Shown piece by piece: positions 36,201-49,296 of a stretch of DNA of 60,000 nucleotides. The notes under the pieces are model-generated. The model searched no databases. It saw only the letters and a program-made list of their open reading frames with translations, and had not been told where the DNA came from. The first letter of the stretch is position 1. Each line of letters opens with the position of its first letter. Origin of the DNA: Owenia fusiformis (taxonomy: Eukaryota; Annelida; Polychaeta; Sabellida; Oweniidae); assembly GCA_903813345.2 (NCBI GenBank), contig CAIIXF020000011.1, forward strand, positions 27,088,166 to 27,148,165, written 5' to 3'. The translations under genes and the position numbers were made by a program.

Positions 36201-37413
36201 GTCACGTCAAAGCAGTGATAAAGAAGACGATAACGAAGATATCAATGTTTCGGAGCAGAACGCTAAAAAGGAAATAAAGCGTAATATGAAAAAGTCAAAG
36301 AAGCCTAAGAAAGGGGAGAAAGACGAGCACTCTGCCCATGAAACTAGACACCATAAATCAACAAAAGAACACAAGCATGGGAAGGAACATCATAGCAGGC
36401 ACAAAAAGGTAACTAAAAATATTATATGTAATCTAAACTAACACGTGGGAAAGCAAACCATCATGCAAATAATCCAGCAAACTGAGAGAAAAGCAAATCA
36501 ACCAAAATGGTTCATGTAAGTCCAATGGGCCCTATGATGTTGTTTTTAATCTTTCTCCGATGTTATCTATTTTTATCTTATCATACCAATGCCACTTAAT
36601 TTCCTTAATGTTCGATTGCTTATAGGAGAGACGTTTATTCTAATATTTTCAGAGTGGATCATATGAGACTAGTGAGAAAAACATTGGATCATATGACTTT
36701 GGTGCGAAAACAAAGGGCTCATCTGGGCACAGCGTGCACAAAAAACATGGTAGGAGAGGTCAACCCGGGGATGATATACAGGAAAAACTTGACAAGATAC
36801 GACAGGAGTTTGTTGAAGAAGACAGCGATGCCGATGATGAACTGGATAGTCCTGGTACAAATGAAGGTATCAATGTTTCTTCATGTTATAATTGTGGGTT
36901 TTTAATCAAATGTAATGATGCAACATCTTAATTCACAAGGTTTCAATTGCTCCACATTGTGTTATTACCACCTTAATTGGAAGCTGAAGATGGTGATGCA
37001 ATACAATGTGTTGAAGATTCATTCAAATTGTTACATTCAAATTGTTACAAATGCACTAAGACTACCAGAAATGTACATCCTTAGCTCCTTACCTTATTTG
37101 GATATTGTTAACTGTCAACTTACATACTGAAGGAAAGAATACTGGTATTATACTAGATGGCATTGATTCTGTACTTATAGCGCCATCTTTATGTCCTGAT
37201 TATGATATATTCACAATACTTCCAGGTAAAGACCAGGAGCTACCACCAATGTATGCCCATCTAAAGAAGGGAGCTACTGACACCGGATCGGATTCAACAT
37301 GCTTGGAATTACCTGATGAATTCGAAGATGTTGACCTTGCTGAACCTAAAACATCAAAAACAGACCAAACTGTTAAATTCACGAAAATAACGTACACTGG
37401 AGATTTTCTATAG
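33212..37413 (+). CDS. R4: SUEL-lectin + CUB membrane receptor with long basic tail
   Basis: Eight exons join in frame: 33212-33263, 33514-33822, 34031-34384, 34704-34802, 35129-35207, 35451-36408, 36653-36866 and 37226-37413 (750 aa). Residues 1-17 are a signal peptide (VVFLNLLLCWAS). Residues 18-120 are a SUEL-type lectin (SQLSLECP, VCMGKTEC, YVMVQYIC). Residues 121-238 are a CUB-like domain (GYLASIIYPGG, CTC, ending KMWLEYK). Residues 239-271 are a stalk with ITMQC, matching the VTVKC stalk of R1. Residues 272-297 are the TM segment, followed by RARHKRKRKDEE. The 453-aa tail is Lys/Glu/Ser-rich and, unlike its neighbours, spans three exons; it includes ENYGAM, MYAHL and TYTGDFL near the C-terminus. 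Domain order equals R1, so the two are the closest architectural paralogues. Ligand and signalling partners are unknown. Confidence 0.87.
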
Positions 37414-38055
37414 ACGATATGTTATCGTGACTTATGTTTTCTATAAGAAACAAGAATGAGTCTTAAGATCTCAGAATGGTATCTTCTCAGCGTAATATAG
37501 TTTTGTTTTACTGAGAGCTAATAGTATATTACAAAACTGTATTGGATCGAATTGGTCACAATTAATGGACTTCAGTTCAGGCAACTTGATCATCAATTTA
37601 GAAACATGTGTTACTTTGGACTTATAACGAATATTTTTATAATGGATATTTTAAAAAGGCAGAATCAGATATACAGTATAGGGGTGACAAAATTGCAAGC
37701 AACATGTACAATCTATTCCTTGCGGTCTCGAAAACAAGATCTCCCAAAAGATCCATAATAGTTCATCAATTAGAGACTGAAGTTATTGAAGATTCAAAGT
37801 ACAAATAAATCGGGAACAATGTTTAAATTCTCCCAAATAATAAAAATGTTAACCACATTTATATAAAAATAACACCTAATTATTAAAATCTTTAGTTTTC
37901 CTGAAATTAAGAATGCACTTTGAGGATTCTTAGAAAATAGACATGACAAGAAATGAGTACAAAATGTTCTAAAATTGTTTGTTGAATACTCGCTAGATCT
38001 GATTCTCCCTTTGATTAAACTAATATAAAGAATGCTATACACAATTGTGTTATTA

Positions 38056-38061
38056 AATAAA
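38056..38061 (+). promoter_or_regulatory. candidate polyadenylation signal of R4
   Basis: AATAAA about 640 bp after the R4 stop, with a second at 38071; positional assignment only. Confidence 0.35.
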
Positions 38062-39209
38062 GGAACATTCAATAAAGGGGAATCCAAACACGAATGCAGA
38101 ATATCTTAAGATTAATTTATGTTATGGGCCACAAAATGAGTAAAATGCTGCCATCTTACAATTGATTCAAATAACTGTATTAGAGGGAATGGTTTATTTA
38201 TTTTGTGTATAATTCATGATGAATATATAATAAATTTCAAGGAAACCTCTCATTAATCACACTTATGACGTGATTCGAATGTTTCCCCGTTCATTATTTC
38301 CTTATTACTGGATGATTAGCATCACCAATCAAAATAATACGAACACTTCCTGGTTGAAATCATCTTATCTGACATTGGTAATTGGCACATTAAAGTTTAT
38401 TGATGATAAACCTTCTACCCCCCCCCCCCCCATGGTTATTGTGGCCATTGCATATAAAATTGGTAAAATGCAACTGAATGCATGACTTTTTGTATATAAT
38501 AAATACTAACGTGACTACATTTGGGTAAAAGTAAGATGTTTTATAATTTTTCATATTCTTATATTTCTTATACAACGAAATGGTATGATTTAACGATATC
38601 ATCCCCTCCCCTATCAACAGTAAACCCTCGATCGCATATGTCTCCTAGTCACCATATCAAAAGAATACCCATTCTGAAAATTGGCACGGTTGATGAATGG
38701 AGACATAATTTGTGATTGGTACTCACTATCTTCCTTGATTTATGATAACTCTTCGTAATGAATTTTAAAAAAGGATCAATCATTTAGTGTCATGTTGATA
38801 ATTATATTTCATTGAAAACGTTTGAATAAGTCGAATGACGGGAATATTAACATACCATCAAATTCCACAAAGATAGTTCCCTTCGCTACCACTCCCCACC
38901 TACGCCTATGAATACGTTCGATTCTCAAATTGGCCACTCATTGGAATTTGAATGATACATATATAACTGTATACAACTGAATGTGTAGGTGGAAAATTAT
39001 ACAATTTATGTACATGATATTATATTTTATATGTTCCTTAGCTTGGACAATATATAAAACTGAATATATACTCCCCGGATACGCCCAATAGGTTCTCAAA
39101 TTGACCATTCATTGAACTGACTTTGGGTGTTTAATCTGCTTGGTACAATACAACTGAATATGTAGGTTGGGAAATGTATAAAACTAAATATAGTGGGTAA
39201 ATATATAAG

Positions 39210-39352
39210 GGTTATGCATTGGGAGGTTTTGGATACAGGGAATATCCCGAGAGATATACAATATATCTTCCCGAGGGACCGAAGGGACCGAGGGAAGATG
39301 TATTGTATATCCCAAGGGATATTCCATGTATCTAAACCGACCGTGCATAACT
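39210..39352. repeat. large imperfect palindrome (~143 bp)
   Basis: Arms pair from GGTTATGCA/TGCATAAC at the outer ends through GGGAATATCCC, GATATACAATA and GAAGATGTATTGTATATCCC to a centre near 39285 (gaccgaagggacc). No coding content; MITE-like. Confidence 0.75.
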
Positions 39353-39353
39353 G

Positions 39354-39548
39354 GTGTATCTCATACTTTTTTAAACTTTTTAAAACTTTTTTAAACTTTT
39401 GAAAAATTCCCGGGAGCGGGATGGATATATTATATCTGCCTGCATTTGGCCTGGAGCGGGACATATACAATATATCCTGCCCGCTCCTCAGATATGATAT
39501 ATATTCCCGAGTGATATCTACCCCAAACCAACTTAAGTATGAGATACA
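39354..39548. repeat. second adjacent inverted repeat with AGCGGGA motifs
   Basis: Outer arms TGTATCTCATACTT and AAGTATGAGATACA bracket CCCGGGAGCGGGATGGATATA, GGAGCGGGACATATACAATATATCC and GCCCGCTCC segments. The vocabulary is shared with 5432-5492 and 42644-42700. Confidence 0.65.
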
Positions 39549-40162
39549 CATGTATACAACTAAGTATACAAGTGGGTGTAAAATATAAAACTGAATGTAA
39601 TATATATGTAGGTTGTTACACTGAACATAGTTTTATATGGAAGAATGCCAAATTTTGAAGTAGTTCAACTTGTTAGATATGTGGATCTTTCTAGGAAATG
39701 GAAAAAATAAAGGTTTTACTCCCTTTAACGACAAAATTATTTTAAAAAATCAATTGTTTGTGGCTCTGTGACCTTTTCATGTGTTCAAACCCCTTGAGAT
39801 GTCGCAAGTGATCCAGCTCCTTACTGTTGAATTTAGTTTTTCAAGTTGAAGGACTCTTGTGTACATGATCACTTGAAACGACTTTGGTTACTAATTACCC
39901 AACAAGGAAGCAAATTGTAGAAAACATTGAAGCCTATGACCCCAATTGTTATCATTGTCTATATCTTAACCAAATAGGAAGATGTTTTAGAATAATCCAA
40001 CACAACGGATCTGAATTAGTACTACAGAGCTAAACATAGAGGAAGTCAACAAAATACAGTTTGTGTTTGTAATGTGGAGCAGTATTTATATAGAGTGGAT
40101 CATACCTCTTTTGAAGTTACCTAAAACAATAGGTTTATTTTGTTTATCAAAAACAATACACG

Positions 40163-43100
40163 ATGTCTACAACCATAAATGAAACAACAGTCGAAGCGAC
40201 GTCTTCAGCTACAAACAATGCAAGTTCTAGCATAACAACATCAGGGCAGTTCACAACAACGCCAACAACTAAGTTAATAACATCATCGACCTATTTCACA
40301 ACTACACATGACAGCGGTCTAATCACAACTACAGGTCCTCAAGAAACTGGGAAATGCCCAAACTGTTCGGGCCTTCGTAAGTAGTCCTACTAAAGCCCAT
40401 TTTAATGTTTTATTTTCGTCATTGGAACTCCGAAACAGGGATGAATCAAAAGATCAAAGTGTTGCAATATAATATGTGGAAAATATATTTATATTTTACG
40501 CGAATGGCATTTGTGCATCTTTCATTGGTAGAGGTTTGGCTAATAAAATGTGTGGTCCCTTATATTTGATGTTTCTTCTTACATTACAAGAGCCTACATG
40601 TTGATTGAACAAAGAACTAATTAATCTGAAACATACGAATGTCATTCGTCTACAATATGTGTACAATACTTATTTTCATATATAACAGCACGATGGTATT
40701 TTAATTCCTTATTTTTAGGTTTTATTTTACTCTATGTGTGTGATACTTATCTGTATGTACCTCAAGTATGTACATCATACTTGAAGTTTTTTTATATATC
40801 GGAGGCGTATATTTTATGGCACGAGATCGATCCGTGTGTGCAAGAAGAAGTGAGTAGCTCCATAATTCTTTCATATTCTATCGTATTCGGGAATTCCCAA
40901 TTATACGATCTCCATCAAATTGCAAGATGTGATCACGTGAACAATCATGAGTACGTGCTTTCTCAGTGCCGCGATGCGCCAAGTAAAATTTGAAATCGTT
41001 GAACTGGCGTTTATTTCAGTTTAACATCAGTTCAACATCATCATTTCATAACTACGGTAATACTCTTGAAGTTACTCGATCCGAACAAGCAGAGGATACT
41101 CAAAAAACAACAGCGAATATTGAGAGATCCATTTCAATGGCAAAGTCCCGAAAGTTAACGTCATGTATCTGACTTATGAATAAATGCTGTTGAGACGTCC
41201 AAAATGCAATTAGTCATAATCAGGGGGTTCAAATACCAGTTCAATTCAATCCAAATATCAATTCCCAGTTTTGAGCTTACTCATAAGTATATTGAGCCAT
41301 TATAGATTATGGAATTAATATTCTAAGAACATAGAGGTCTATCGTTTCAAATCAAAACTACTGACAATTTGGGTATTTCAGTAACTTTGACCAGCTATAA
41401 CTTCCCTCCTTAGGTGATTGGAGTCATATTTTCGCTTAAATATGTCTTGTTCAATTTTAAGAAAAGCCAGAAAGTCTAATATCAAAAGACAATTAACGAA
41501 AAAAGTTAAAAAGTTATCAAAAAATCCTTGGGGACAGATCTGCCCCCCTCACCGTTTAAGGGTTAATATGCAACAATTTCAATTAGGTACACTTGAATTA
41601 CCTCAGGCTAGAGGATCAAACTTCCCATAAAGTTGTACAATAATGCGAGCATAGTGAATTGCTATACTATGAACTCTGCTGATAAAAAGATAACAAAACA
41701 ATTTATAATGTAACTAATCTTTCTGTTTATTTTTTTAAATTTGCCGACATTTTTATTTCAAAATTGGCGACAATGTCTTTTGCAATTTCTGACTATTTGG
41801 ACGGTCAAGGTTAGGTTTAATAGAGGTTGAAGTAAGTCACATACCTTATTTAATCAAAAACATGCTCATGCATTCCTTGCCTCAAGTATTAATCATTCGT
41901 ATTATATTATGTGTTTTATGACTGGTTATCGCCATAATAACACTTAAAACTAAACACAAATTTTGATAACAAATATCAAACGATCATCTTGACTTATAAC
42001 CTCAATGTAACAGTATTTCTACGTATTTAATGAGTGTTATAATTTTTAATGAATACTTGTCGGATTCACCTCCACCTACGTGTATATCTACATTAGATAT
42101 TTCTAAGAATCATATCAAATATTGAAACTCAAGTGTGTTTCTATATTCAAGTACTAATTCGAAGAAACCGTTTGTATATTATATGCTATTTAATATTGAT
42201 AATCAACTACAAGTACCTCAAAGTGAACGTGTACTCAATTTGTTAAATGTTATTAAAATATGTTTTAAAATAAGAAATATGACTAAATACTTTATAAATC
42301 CCATTAAGTTTCATTGCAATGTAGCAAAATGTGAACAAAAAGCAGATAAAGCATAAATTACGCAATGAGAGAAAATGGACACCAAAAAGTACAACCGGTA
42401 AGAAGGAAAGGAACCACACTGTAAATAGATTATTAAATAAGAGAAGGAATAACCCAGAGATAATCGGCCAGTCATATAAAGATATTACGAGAAATTTACG
42501 ATATTGAACAAATATTTCACTCTATTGAGGTGAATACCTGTACATCTTTCACAAGTGATATTCCACGAAGCCCGAAGGGCAATTGGAATATCACCTTGTG
42601 AAAGTGCTACAGGTATTCACCGAAAATAGAGTGAAATATTTGTTTTATTATATTCCCGGGAGCGTGGGATATCGCTAGATATCTCACGGTTGTCTTATCT
42701 GATTAGCATTGCCATTGAATATCGCCAGATATCCCACGACATGTGACCCGATTTTGACCAATCATACTGTCGCTAGCTAGATAGTGATATAATAAAATGT
42801 TATATTGAAGGTAAAATGGGACGATACTTTTTACCCTGATATAAAAGATAAAATAATCAACAACACAGTTTCCGGCAACTCGAAATCGAAAAACAACATT
42901 TCCGTCAAGGCATTTTGAAAAAATCAATTTCAGAAATCAATTTCAGAAACCTGTGTACGTACAAGTACTTGTGAGTATTTCCAAAATAAGGAAGTGATTT
43001 CCATGGATTTAATGTATGAATGTTGTGATTGCAGTTGCTGCTACTGTGAGTCTCTCAGTGCTGCTAGCGATTGCAATTACTGCAGTTGTGATCCTCGTCC

Positions 43101-44162
43101 TGTTACACTTCACCAATAAACTAGATAGGTACGTCAAGAAGGCCACGGGTCCGTTGCATTGTTATTTTTCTACACTAAATGTGATAGTGCAATCACAAAA
43201 CAATAACTACAAGGAATTACTTAGCCAGAACTAATTTTGGAAATCATTAACAGAAAAAATCGTAATTGTTGTTGCCATTGATATAATTGCATAGTAGAAG
43301 ACAGGGGCCTAGAAGCGAGGTCTAAAAACATTAGAATTTGTTGGGCTTTAGTTTGTAGGCAAATTACAACCATCACCTTCACTGTATCATCAAATATTTT
43401 TACGTCCATATAGTTTGATACGCCTGTAAATGAAAGAATAGTGGAATTCATGAATTCTTTATCTCTGCGAATGATTTTGGGAAATGGCCCCCTCTCCTGA
43501 TACTGATGGTAGGTGAAGATGAGATAAACATTTAATTTACAAATATTAAACATGGCTTTTGTTTTAGGTTTAAACGGCAGAGACGAGTAAAGAAGCAATC
43601 TACAGCTCCTTCTGTGGCGGAGGTCAACCAAAGTAGGCCTTCATCAACAGAAGATCCAGATTCTAAGAACACCAAGATAGAAATGGAGCAAGAGGCCTCC
43701 CCAAATCAATATACAAAGGAGAGGACTGTAACAAAACCAAAGAAAACGCCACCACTTCCGCATCAGCAAGAGCCAGTCGTCTCTGCTGAGTATATGGAGT
43801 TTGAAGCTGATCCTCCACCAAGAGTTAACGAAAACGAACAAGAGTACCTGCCTCTTGGTGGTCCCCCGATGGATGGCGAGGCATACGAGGAGATAGCCCC
43901 ACCTAGCAAACAAAACAAGCCTAAACATGATGTAATCGATCCTCCACCACCCATTCCAATTTCCCCAAAAGCGGAGGAGCCAGGACCAGATGAGATTTAC
44001 ATGAACCCTCCTGGTGTCCTGTATGAAAACTATGATGGTGAAGTACCTATTGACCATGGGTTTGAACATGCCAAATGCGTTAACCCGTATGTGAACCAAA
44101 AGGTTGTCGAAGCTAATAAAAACGACAAAGATTATCTCATCATGAATAAAAATGCTAGATAA
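40163..44162 (+). CDS. R5: Thr-rich/SUEL-like membrane protein with shared tyrosine tail module
   Basis: Exons 40163-40376, 40719-40982, 43035-43128 and 43568-44162 join in frame (388 aa from the first ATG). Residues 1-71 are Thr/Ser-rich, ending in a Cys pair (GKCPNCSG). Residues 72-159 are a divergent SUEL-like domain judged by its spacing (LYVPQVC, then CDHVNNHEYVLSQC). Residues 160-190 are the TM segment (LAAT.. to VVILVLLHF), then RFKRQRRVKK. The 198-aa tail is proline-rich with EYMEF, EYLPL, IYMNP (Y335), LYENY and a C-terminal YLIMNK (Y380; YxxM). The last ~60 residues closely match R6. No signal peptide precedes the Thr-rich part. Either a small 5' exon was missed or the protein uses its TM segment as a reverse signal-anchor. 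The SUEL-like exon is 1-1, so skipping it would keep the frame. Confidence 0.72.
42507..42644. repeat. palindromic element (~138 bp) in R5 intron
   Basis: AACAAATATTTCACTCTAT at the left is mirrored by ATAGAGTGAAATATTTGTT at the right, continuing inward through GGTGAATACCTGTA and TTTCACAAGTGATATTCC to a centre at about 42580. It is followed by GGGAGCGTGGGATATC-type sequence. Confidence 0.8.
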
Positions 44163-44374
44163 ATCGCAATAATCAGCGAGCATAAGTCTGTGAATCTTCA
44201 AATGTTCTTATGGGCTTCCACATTCGTGCAACTAATGGATATTGGCAGTATTAGGAATATACTCGTTGATTTCCAACACACTTTGAAGGTCTCATCTCCT
44301 CAGGCTTGTTGAATACGCTGGAATCCCGAACGTATTTAAAATAACAGTTTCCTCGTATATATCAAAATATTCAT

Positions 44375-44380
44375 AATAAA
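44375..44380 (+). promoter_or_regulatory. candidate polyadenylation signal of R5
   Basis: AATAAA about 210 bp after the R5 stop codon. Confidence 0.5.
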
Positions 44381-44440
44381 GAGCAATTTAACCCTCCTTG
44401 CTAGGCTCAACCGCCCTTTCTGATCATATTGATATTTTTA

Positions 44441-44609
44441 TATCGCACATACTATCGAGGAACCCTGTCACCAGTGTCATAGATGTCTCTCGATGTAATA
44501 AAAACAAATTCATTGTTATTCAATCATTCATTGTTATATCGCACACACTATCGAGGAACCCTGTCACCAGTGTCATAGATGTCTCTCGATGTAATAAAAA
44601 CAAATTCAT
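44441..44609. repeat. 96-bp tandem duplication
   Basis: 'tatcgcaca.actatcgaggaa' through 'aataaaaacaaattcat' occurs twice at a period of 96 bp with about one mismatch over ~73 bp. Confidence 0.9.
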
Positions 44610-45115
44610 GAAATGGTGTGTGCTTTTAAGATAAAGTAAAGTTACACTCCCCTTTGTAGGCATGGCCATTGGAAGTTTTCATTTGATGGCGTGTTTTAGC
44701 CTGCCGTTAATGTTTGAATCTTTATTGTGTTCCTTCATTGTAGTAGCTCGGAAACCAATGTCAAAGATGATTTTTGATTGCCAGGCATGACAGGCTCTAA
44801 CACTCGACCCAAAGGGAAATTCTGGTTGTCAAATTGATGAAGGAGATACCCTATGATTACAAAATATATCTGCTTTAGCATTGAAGTGGGGAGACTTATA
44901 ATGATTTCAAAATACATGTATACACTTTGTTAAATCATCTGGTAATCTCAATTAAGAAATATGCCCTAGAATGATTGAAATACAATCTACCATTCTACCA
45001 TACGCATAGTCCCATGTAAATGTATCCCATGTATCCTGAGTGAAAATGTGCCACTGATGCATGTTGAATAAATTGTTCAAATAAATTGCTGTTGTTGTTG
45101 ATGTGTATTATGTTA

Positions 45116-45216
45116 TAGATAAACTATCTAGTACCGGGCTTTAGGAGGAATAATAGCTGAGGTCCTTGGTCCGAGGTTATTAGTCCTCCTAACATCCAGT
45201 ACGAACGTTTATCTAA
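45116..45216. mobile_element. short hairpin element (~101 bp)
   Basis: TAGATAAAC and GTTTATCTA are the ends; TTAGGAGGAATAATA pairs with TATTAGTCCTCCTAA. MITE-like and non-coding. Confidence 0.65.
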
Positions 45217-45359
45217 TTTAAACCCAACATTAACTCTTATGAAAGGTAAATGACCCATAGTCCAATTTTAGGAAAGTTGAGTTTATTTTGTTTTGACTAT
45301 GAGGTAAGTGTATTGAGAATTGAGTAGGTTTTACAAGTCCAGCTTGAGTGCACTGCATG

Positions 45360-45503
45360 TACACTCCCCTCCAAAAGTTTGGCAATCTTAGCTCCCTCAT
45401 TGAACTACTTGTTTAAATGTAAATAAAAATTCAAACATAAAGAGGCTTTAATACGCAGTTCAATGAGGGAGCTAAGGTTGTCAAACTTTTGGAGGGGGGT
45501 GTA
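45360..45503. mobile_element. MITE of Tc1/mariner type (~144 bp)
   Basis: TACACTCCCCTCCAAAAGTT on the left is mirrored by AACTTTTGGAGGGGGGTGTA on the right, then AGCTCCCTCATTGAACT pairs with AGTTCAATGAGGGAGCT. The outer TA dinucleotides fit a TA target site. Confidence 0.85.
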
Positions 45504-47239
45504 ATATGCCACTGCCTTATGTGAATTGTGTAATCTCATAATGGATGGTAGTAATGCTCTGTTAGAAGTGATGTTAAACCTTTCGACTGTTTTGTTGAAT
45601 ATCCCGAGGAAAGTTGAATTTGCCCATTTAGTTCATTTTAAATATGTTTCAACCTCACATATGGTGTAATTTTGTTGATATATTTGCATATATTTGTTTT
45701 GTATCATATTTAGTCTTAGCAAAGGAACTTTTTAAAAGATTTTTCATCAGTTTTAATTTTATTTTTCTAATTGATCTCTGTATCTATTGCATTATCAGTC
45801 ATTTATGAGCATTGGCTTTGGGACGCAGAGCTTGTATCACATCCAATGAAGCATGTAAATATATTCCCAGGTGATTGCTAGGCAAAATTATGGACCGAAA
45901 TTATATTGAAATAATACCAAGTCAAGTCTTTATTTATTTTCTTACTAAACCACTGATTTGCATTCGTTGAATATAACTTAAAGTATGAATGCTAAAGACA
46001 AAAACAACTTGAAATTGTTGACGTTGACTATTCAATTTTGCGTTACATTCATATCAATGGGATTTCGCAATACCGGCTATCTTTGAAATAGCATAAGTTC
46101 AGTTATAGAAAAGCTTTTACCTTGATTTTAGTTTTATTTGAAAGATGATAGATTATTCTTTTAGGAAGCCTGACATTTTGGCACCAAAAATAATCTATTA
46201 CAAATTATTAAAAATGTACATCCCCTAAATGTAGGTCACGTCGACCTCGATTTGACCTTTGTTGACCTATGTTTTTAAAGTAAATAATACTTTTCTTAAA
46301 GAGGTGATGGAATAAGGCTTACAAAATACCAGCATTGAAATCAGACAAGTAATAAAAATCATAGAGGGTATGTCAAAATTGCCCCACCCACTCTCTCTCA
46401 CTCCCTTGCGACTTAGTTTTATAGAATAGGTTGCATACATTCAAGGGTTAAGCAAAATTAAATAAAGTTACTATAGTTGGAATTGAAAGCACAAGATATT
46501 ATTTTTACTCACATAGTTAGAAATGTATGCCTTTTTAAGGGGTGCGTTTTAATATTTCAATGATGTTAACAACTTTGATATCGTTTTATTCCAGATCATT
46601 TCACATTGAACGTTTTAAAAGCTTGTTCTATAATTTGAAAAATGAAGTTCATGTTTGGCGGATGTATCAATAATAGAAACAGGGAAGCATTTATAATATC
46701 AAGTCTTTGTTAACACAAATAATGCGGAATCATGGAGATTATTGAAAATGAGCCAAGCCACAGGAAAAAGGGGTCTTATCACAGATTTTTTCATTATTCT
46801 GATTTTTTGTTTATCACAGAAAGCACAAAGAGACCTTTCAAATGAGCCATGGCTTATGTCTTAAGAATTTTTCCTTGCATATATAGACCAAAAAGTTGAA
46901 TTTAGCACATTTTCCTCTTAATCTTGGGCACATTTTTGGCTCTGCAGCACAATTCTAATTTTTGTGATAAGACCGGTTTTCCTATGGCCAGGCTCAAATA
47001 GTTTTAATGACTTACAAACGTAATTTGGCTACCAAAGTTTTAACAGTTATATTTCTTCACGTTTTGAGACGTTTCGTTTTTTTTCTAAAAACGTATTAAT
47101 GGTAAATTATCGCATATCACGTCCTCTTCTTCTTTCTCATGTTAAATTGTTAAATGTATCTCCTGCAAGTTCTGTACATGAACGATATGCATTTTATTTC
47201 AGATAAACTAAGTTCAGTTATTAAATGGTTGATATTATT

Positions 47240-48510
47240 GGTATCAATCATCATGCACAAATAGACATATTGATTAATAAAACTCCGCAGCGAATATTTA
47301 TATCTTTATATATGGCAGGTTGTTATCGTGAAATCTTTACTTTTACCACAATTCTCATATCTCATGCAAGCCTTCATTCTACCTGACAAACTTTTGAATA
47401 GAATTAATACAATGATGTTTATTTGTGCAAAAGAGGATGAATTGAAGATTCCTGACAAAGTGAAAAGGGATGTAATGGTACAATAATATAAATATGGAGG
47501 GTTGAAAATGATTTGCTAAAGATTTAATTTACAACTAGCTTATACAGCACAATGGGTTAAAAAGTTGCAAGAAAGAAGCAATGGTCACTGGAGAGGCTTA
47601 CCCATGTACACATGTATGGAAAATGGGTAATTAATTGAAACATGAATGGTTGAAACACAATGATTTTAAAAATGAGAGCATAATTTGGAACAATGAAAAT
47701 GTAACTCTCAATAATTCTCCATTATTTTTTGAAAACTGGATTGAGAAGGGCATTATATATATTTCAGATGCTGTCCAGGATAGGGAAATGTTATCATATC
47801 ATAACGATATCATATGATAACATTGTCTAGAAAATAGGGAGAAATGGCCGAACAATTCTTCAATATAAATGCACTTAAAGCATGTTTAACACAAGATTTC
47901 CTTATCAAATATGAAATAGAAACACCTCGTACAAAATTATTTTTTAAACATAAGAATTGTGAGAACAAAAATTGTTTTAGAGAGAAAGTGTGACATCAAA
48001 TTTAATGGTGAGATTCTAAATGATAAAGTCTGGTCTCATTTTTTCAATGTACAACCGATACTACCCTTTTGGTAATTCAATGGAAAATTTTACATGGTAT
48101 TTACCCTCAAAATATTTATTTGAAGAAATGTAACATAGAAAACTCTGACACATGTAAGTTTTGTAACGCACATGTAAAAGATGACATTGACCACTTCTTT
48201 ATCAATTGTGACTGTATTCAATCAATTTGGAATGATGTAAATGTAAACAAATGATCAAAAACTGGAAATGCAATTGTTAAAAAAGAAGATTTACTTAAAA
48301 CATTGGTAATTAAAAAAACTATACATGATTTTAAAAAAGGGTCAATACAGCTTGTAATTTAAAAGCTATATTTGATACTGAAATAATGATATATTAAGAA
48401 AGATGTAACTATGTAACTTGAAATTCCTATAATTGTATTTTATCTAATTGTATGCATGTAATGTAAAATATGTTTATTAATAAAGTTTGATTTTATATAA
48501 AAAAATCTTT
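47240..48510 (+). mobile_element. decayed LINE 3' end (reverse-transcriptase C-terminal region)
   Basis: Broken plus-strand frames spell typical non-LTR retrotransposon content. KSLLLPQFSYLMQAFILPDK lies at about 47331; a GGLKM piece at about 47500 is followed by LQLAYTAQWVKKLQ; a zinc-finger-like CKFCNAHVKDDIDHFFINC lies at about 48155. Frames are interrupted by stops and shifts. The copy ends near an A-rich run after AATAAAG at about 48480. It is a 5'-truncated, inactive relic. Confidence 0.75.
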
Positions 48511-48852
48511 ATGGCAGGCACACACCGGTGTTATTCTGATTGCGTTTTCAAACTGTTTGTTTTTTAGTTAAACACTGATAACGCCCCTTTACACTTTTTG
48601 ATCGATCGATATTCCACGAATAAGTTGTCATCACGACCATTCAATATTTCATGATCGGGTACTTTTGAAAACTGTAAGCTATTTTGTTCAATACATGATA
48701 CAATAAGACTAATCTACTTCCTGTCAGAATTCATCGAACTAGATACTAAGATGGGCATGGGAAAACCTTTCTAATTGATGCGGATTGTAGCCCGGTACAA
48801 CACTATAGCGTTTTCTTAGAGTATCAGACGAGTTACAAAGAACCGACGCGAA

Positions 48853-48858
48853 ATGCAG
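48853..48858 (+). other. possible tiny first coding exon of R6 (weak)
   Basis: An ATG CAG is followed at once by a strong GTAAGT donor and preceded by an in-frame stop at about 48817. In phase 0 it would join the R6 exon starting at 50616. It supplies no signal peptide, so it may be chance or a 5' UTR exon. Confidence 0.25.
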
Positions 48859-49296
48859 GTAAGTAGGAATTCTTTGACCATGCTGGGTCCCCCTAAAATG
48901 TTGGAAATGGAGTTTACCTATACAGCATTGAAATCTGACCTATTCACGTTTTTGCGATAGTTTTAGAGATTTGCATTTGAAACCTCTAATTGACTTACTT
49001 TTCCTTTCTATTTGAAAGTTTTCAAAAGTTTTCCTCAAAAGATAACTTTGATTTATACAGACGTGCTACTAAATAATTTTTCATGACTTTAAACTTTTTT
49101 TAAAAAAGCTCGGGCCAAATCTCCATTGACGCATTGTTTAAATTCTTTAAAACCTTGGTTTATTTGTTCGACAGAGGTTTGATGAAGTTGGTAGGTTAGT
49201 GAAGTTACTAACCCAGGAGTCACAGTTGGTGCATATATAACTTATCTAGCTAGATCCCGTATACAGCGTATATTACATGAACTTGAGAAACAAATA

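Larger units (their letters stand above)
37414..40162. other. R4 3' UTR and R4-R5 intergenic region, with palindromic repeats
   Basis: No exon recognised. AATAAA occurs at 38056 and 38071. A 14-C homopolymer lies at 38418-38431. Nested palindromes at 39210-39548 are listed separately. Confidence 0.5.
44163..47239. other. R5 3' UTR and intergenic repeats
   Basis: No gene recognised apart from the repeats listed separately. AATAAA at 44375-44380 is a candidate R5 polyadenylation signal. Confidence 0.5.

Noticed and set aside
40990-41172. Ser/Thr-containing open frame after a TTTATTTCAG acceptor, considered as an extra R5 exon
   Set aside because: The preceding donor is phase 1 and gives an immediate stop here, and the implied intron would be under 50 bp.
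43644-44201. 185-codon minus-strand open frame
   Set aside because: Antisense of the R5 tail exon, whose sense frame has splice support and a paralogue in R6.
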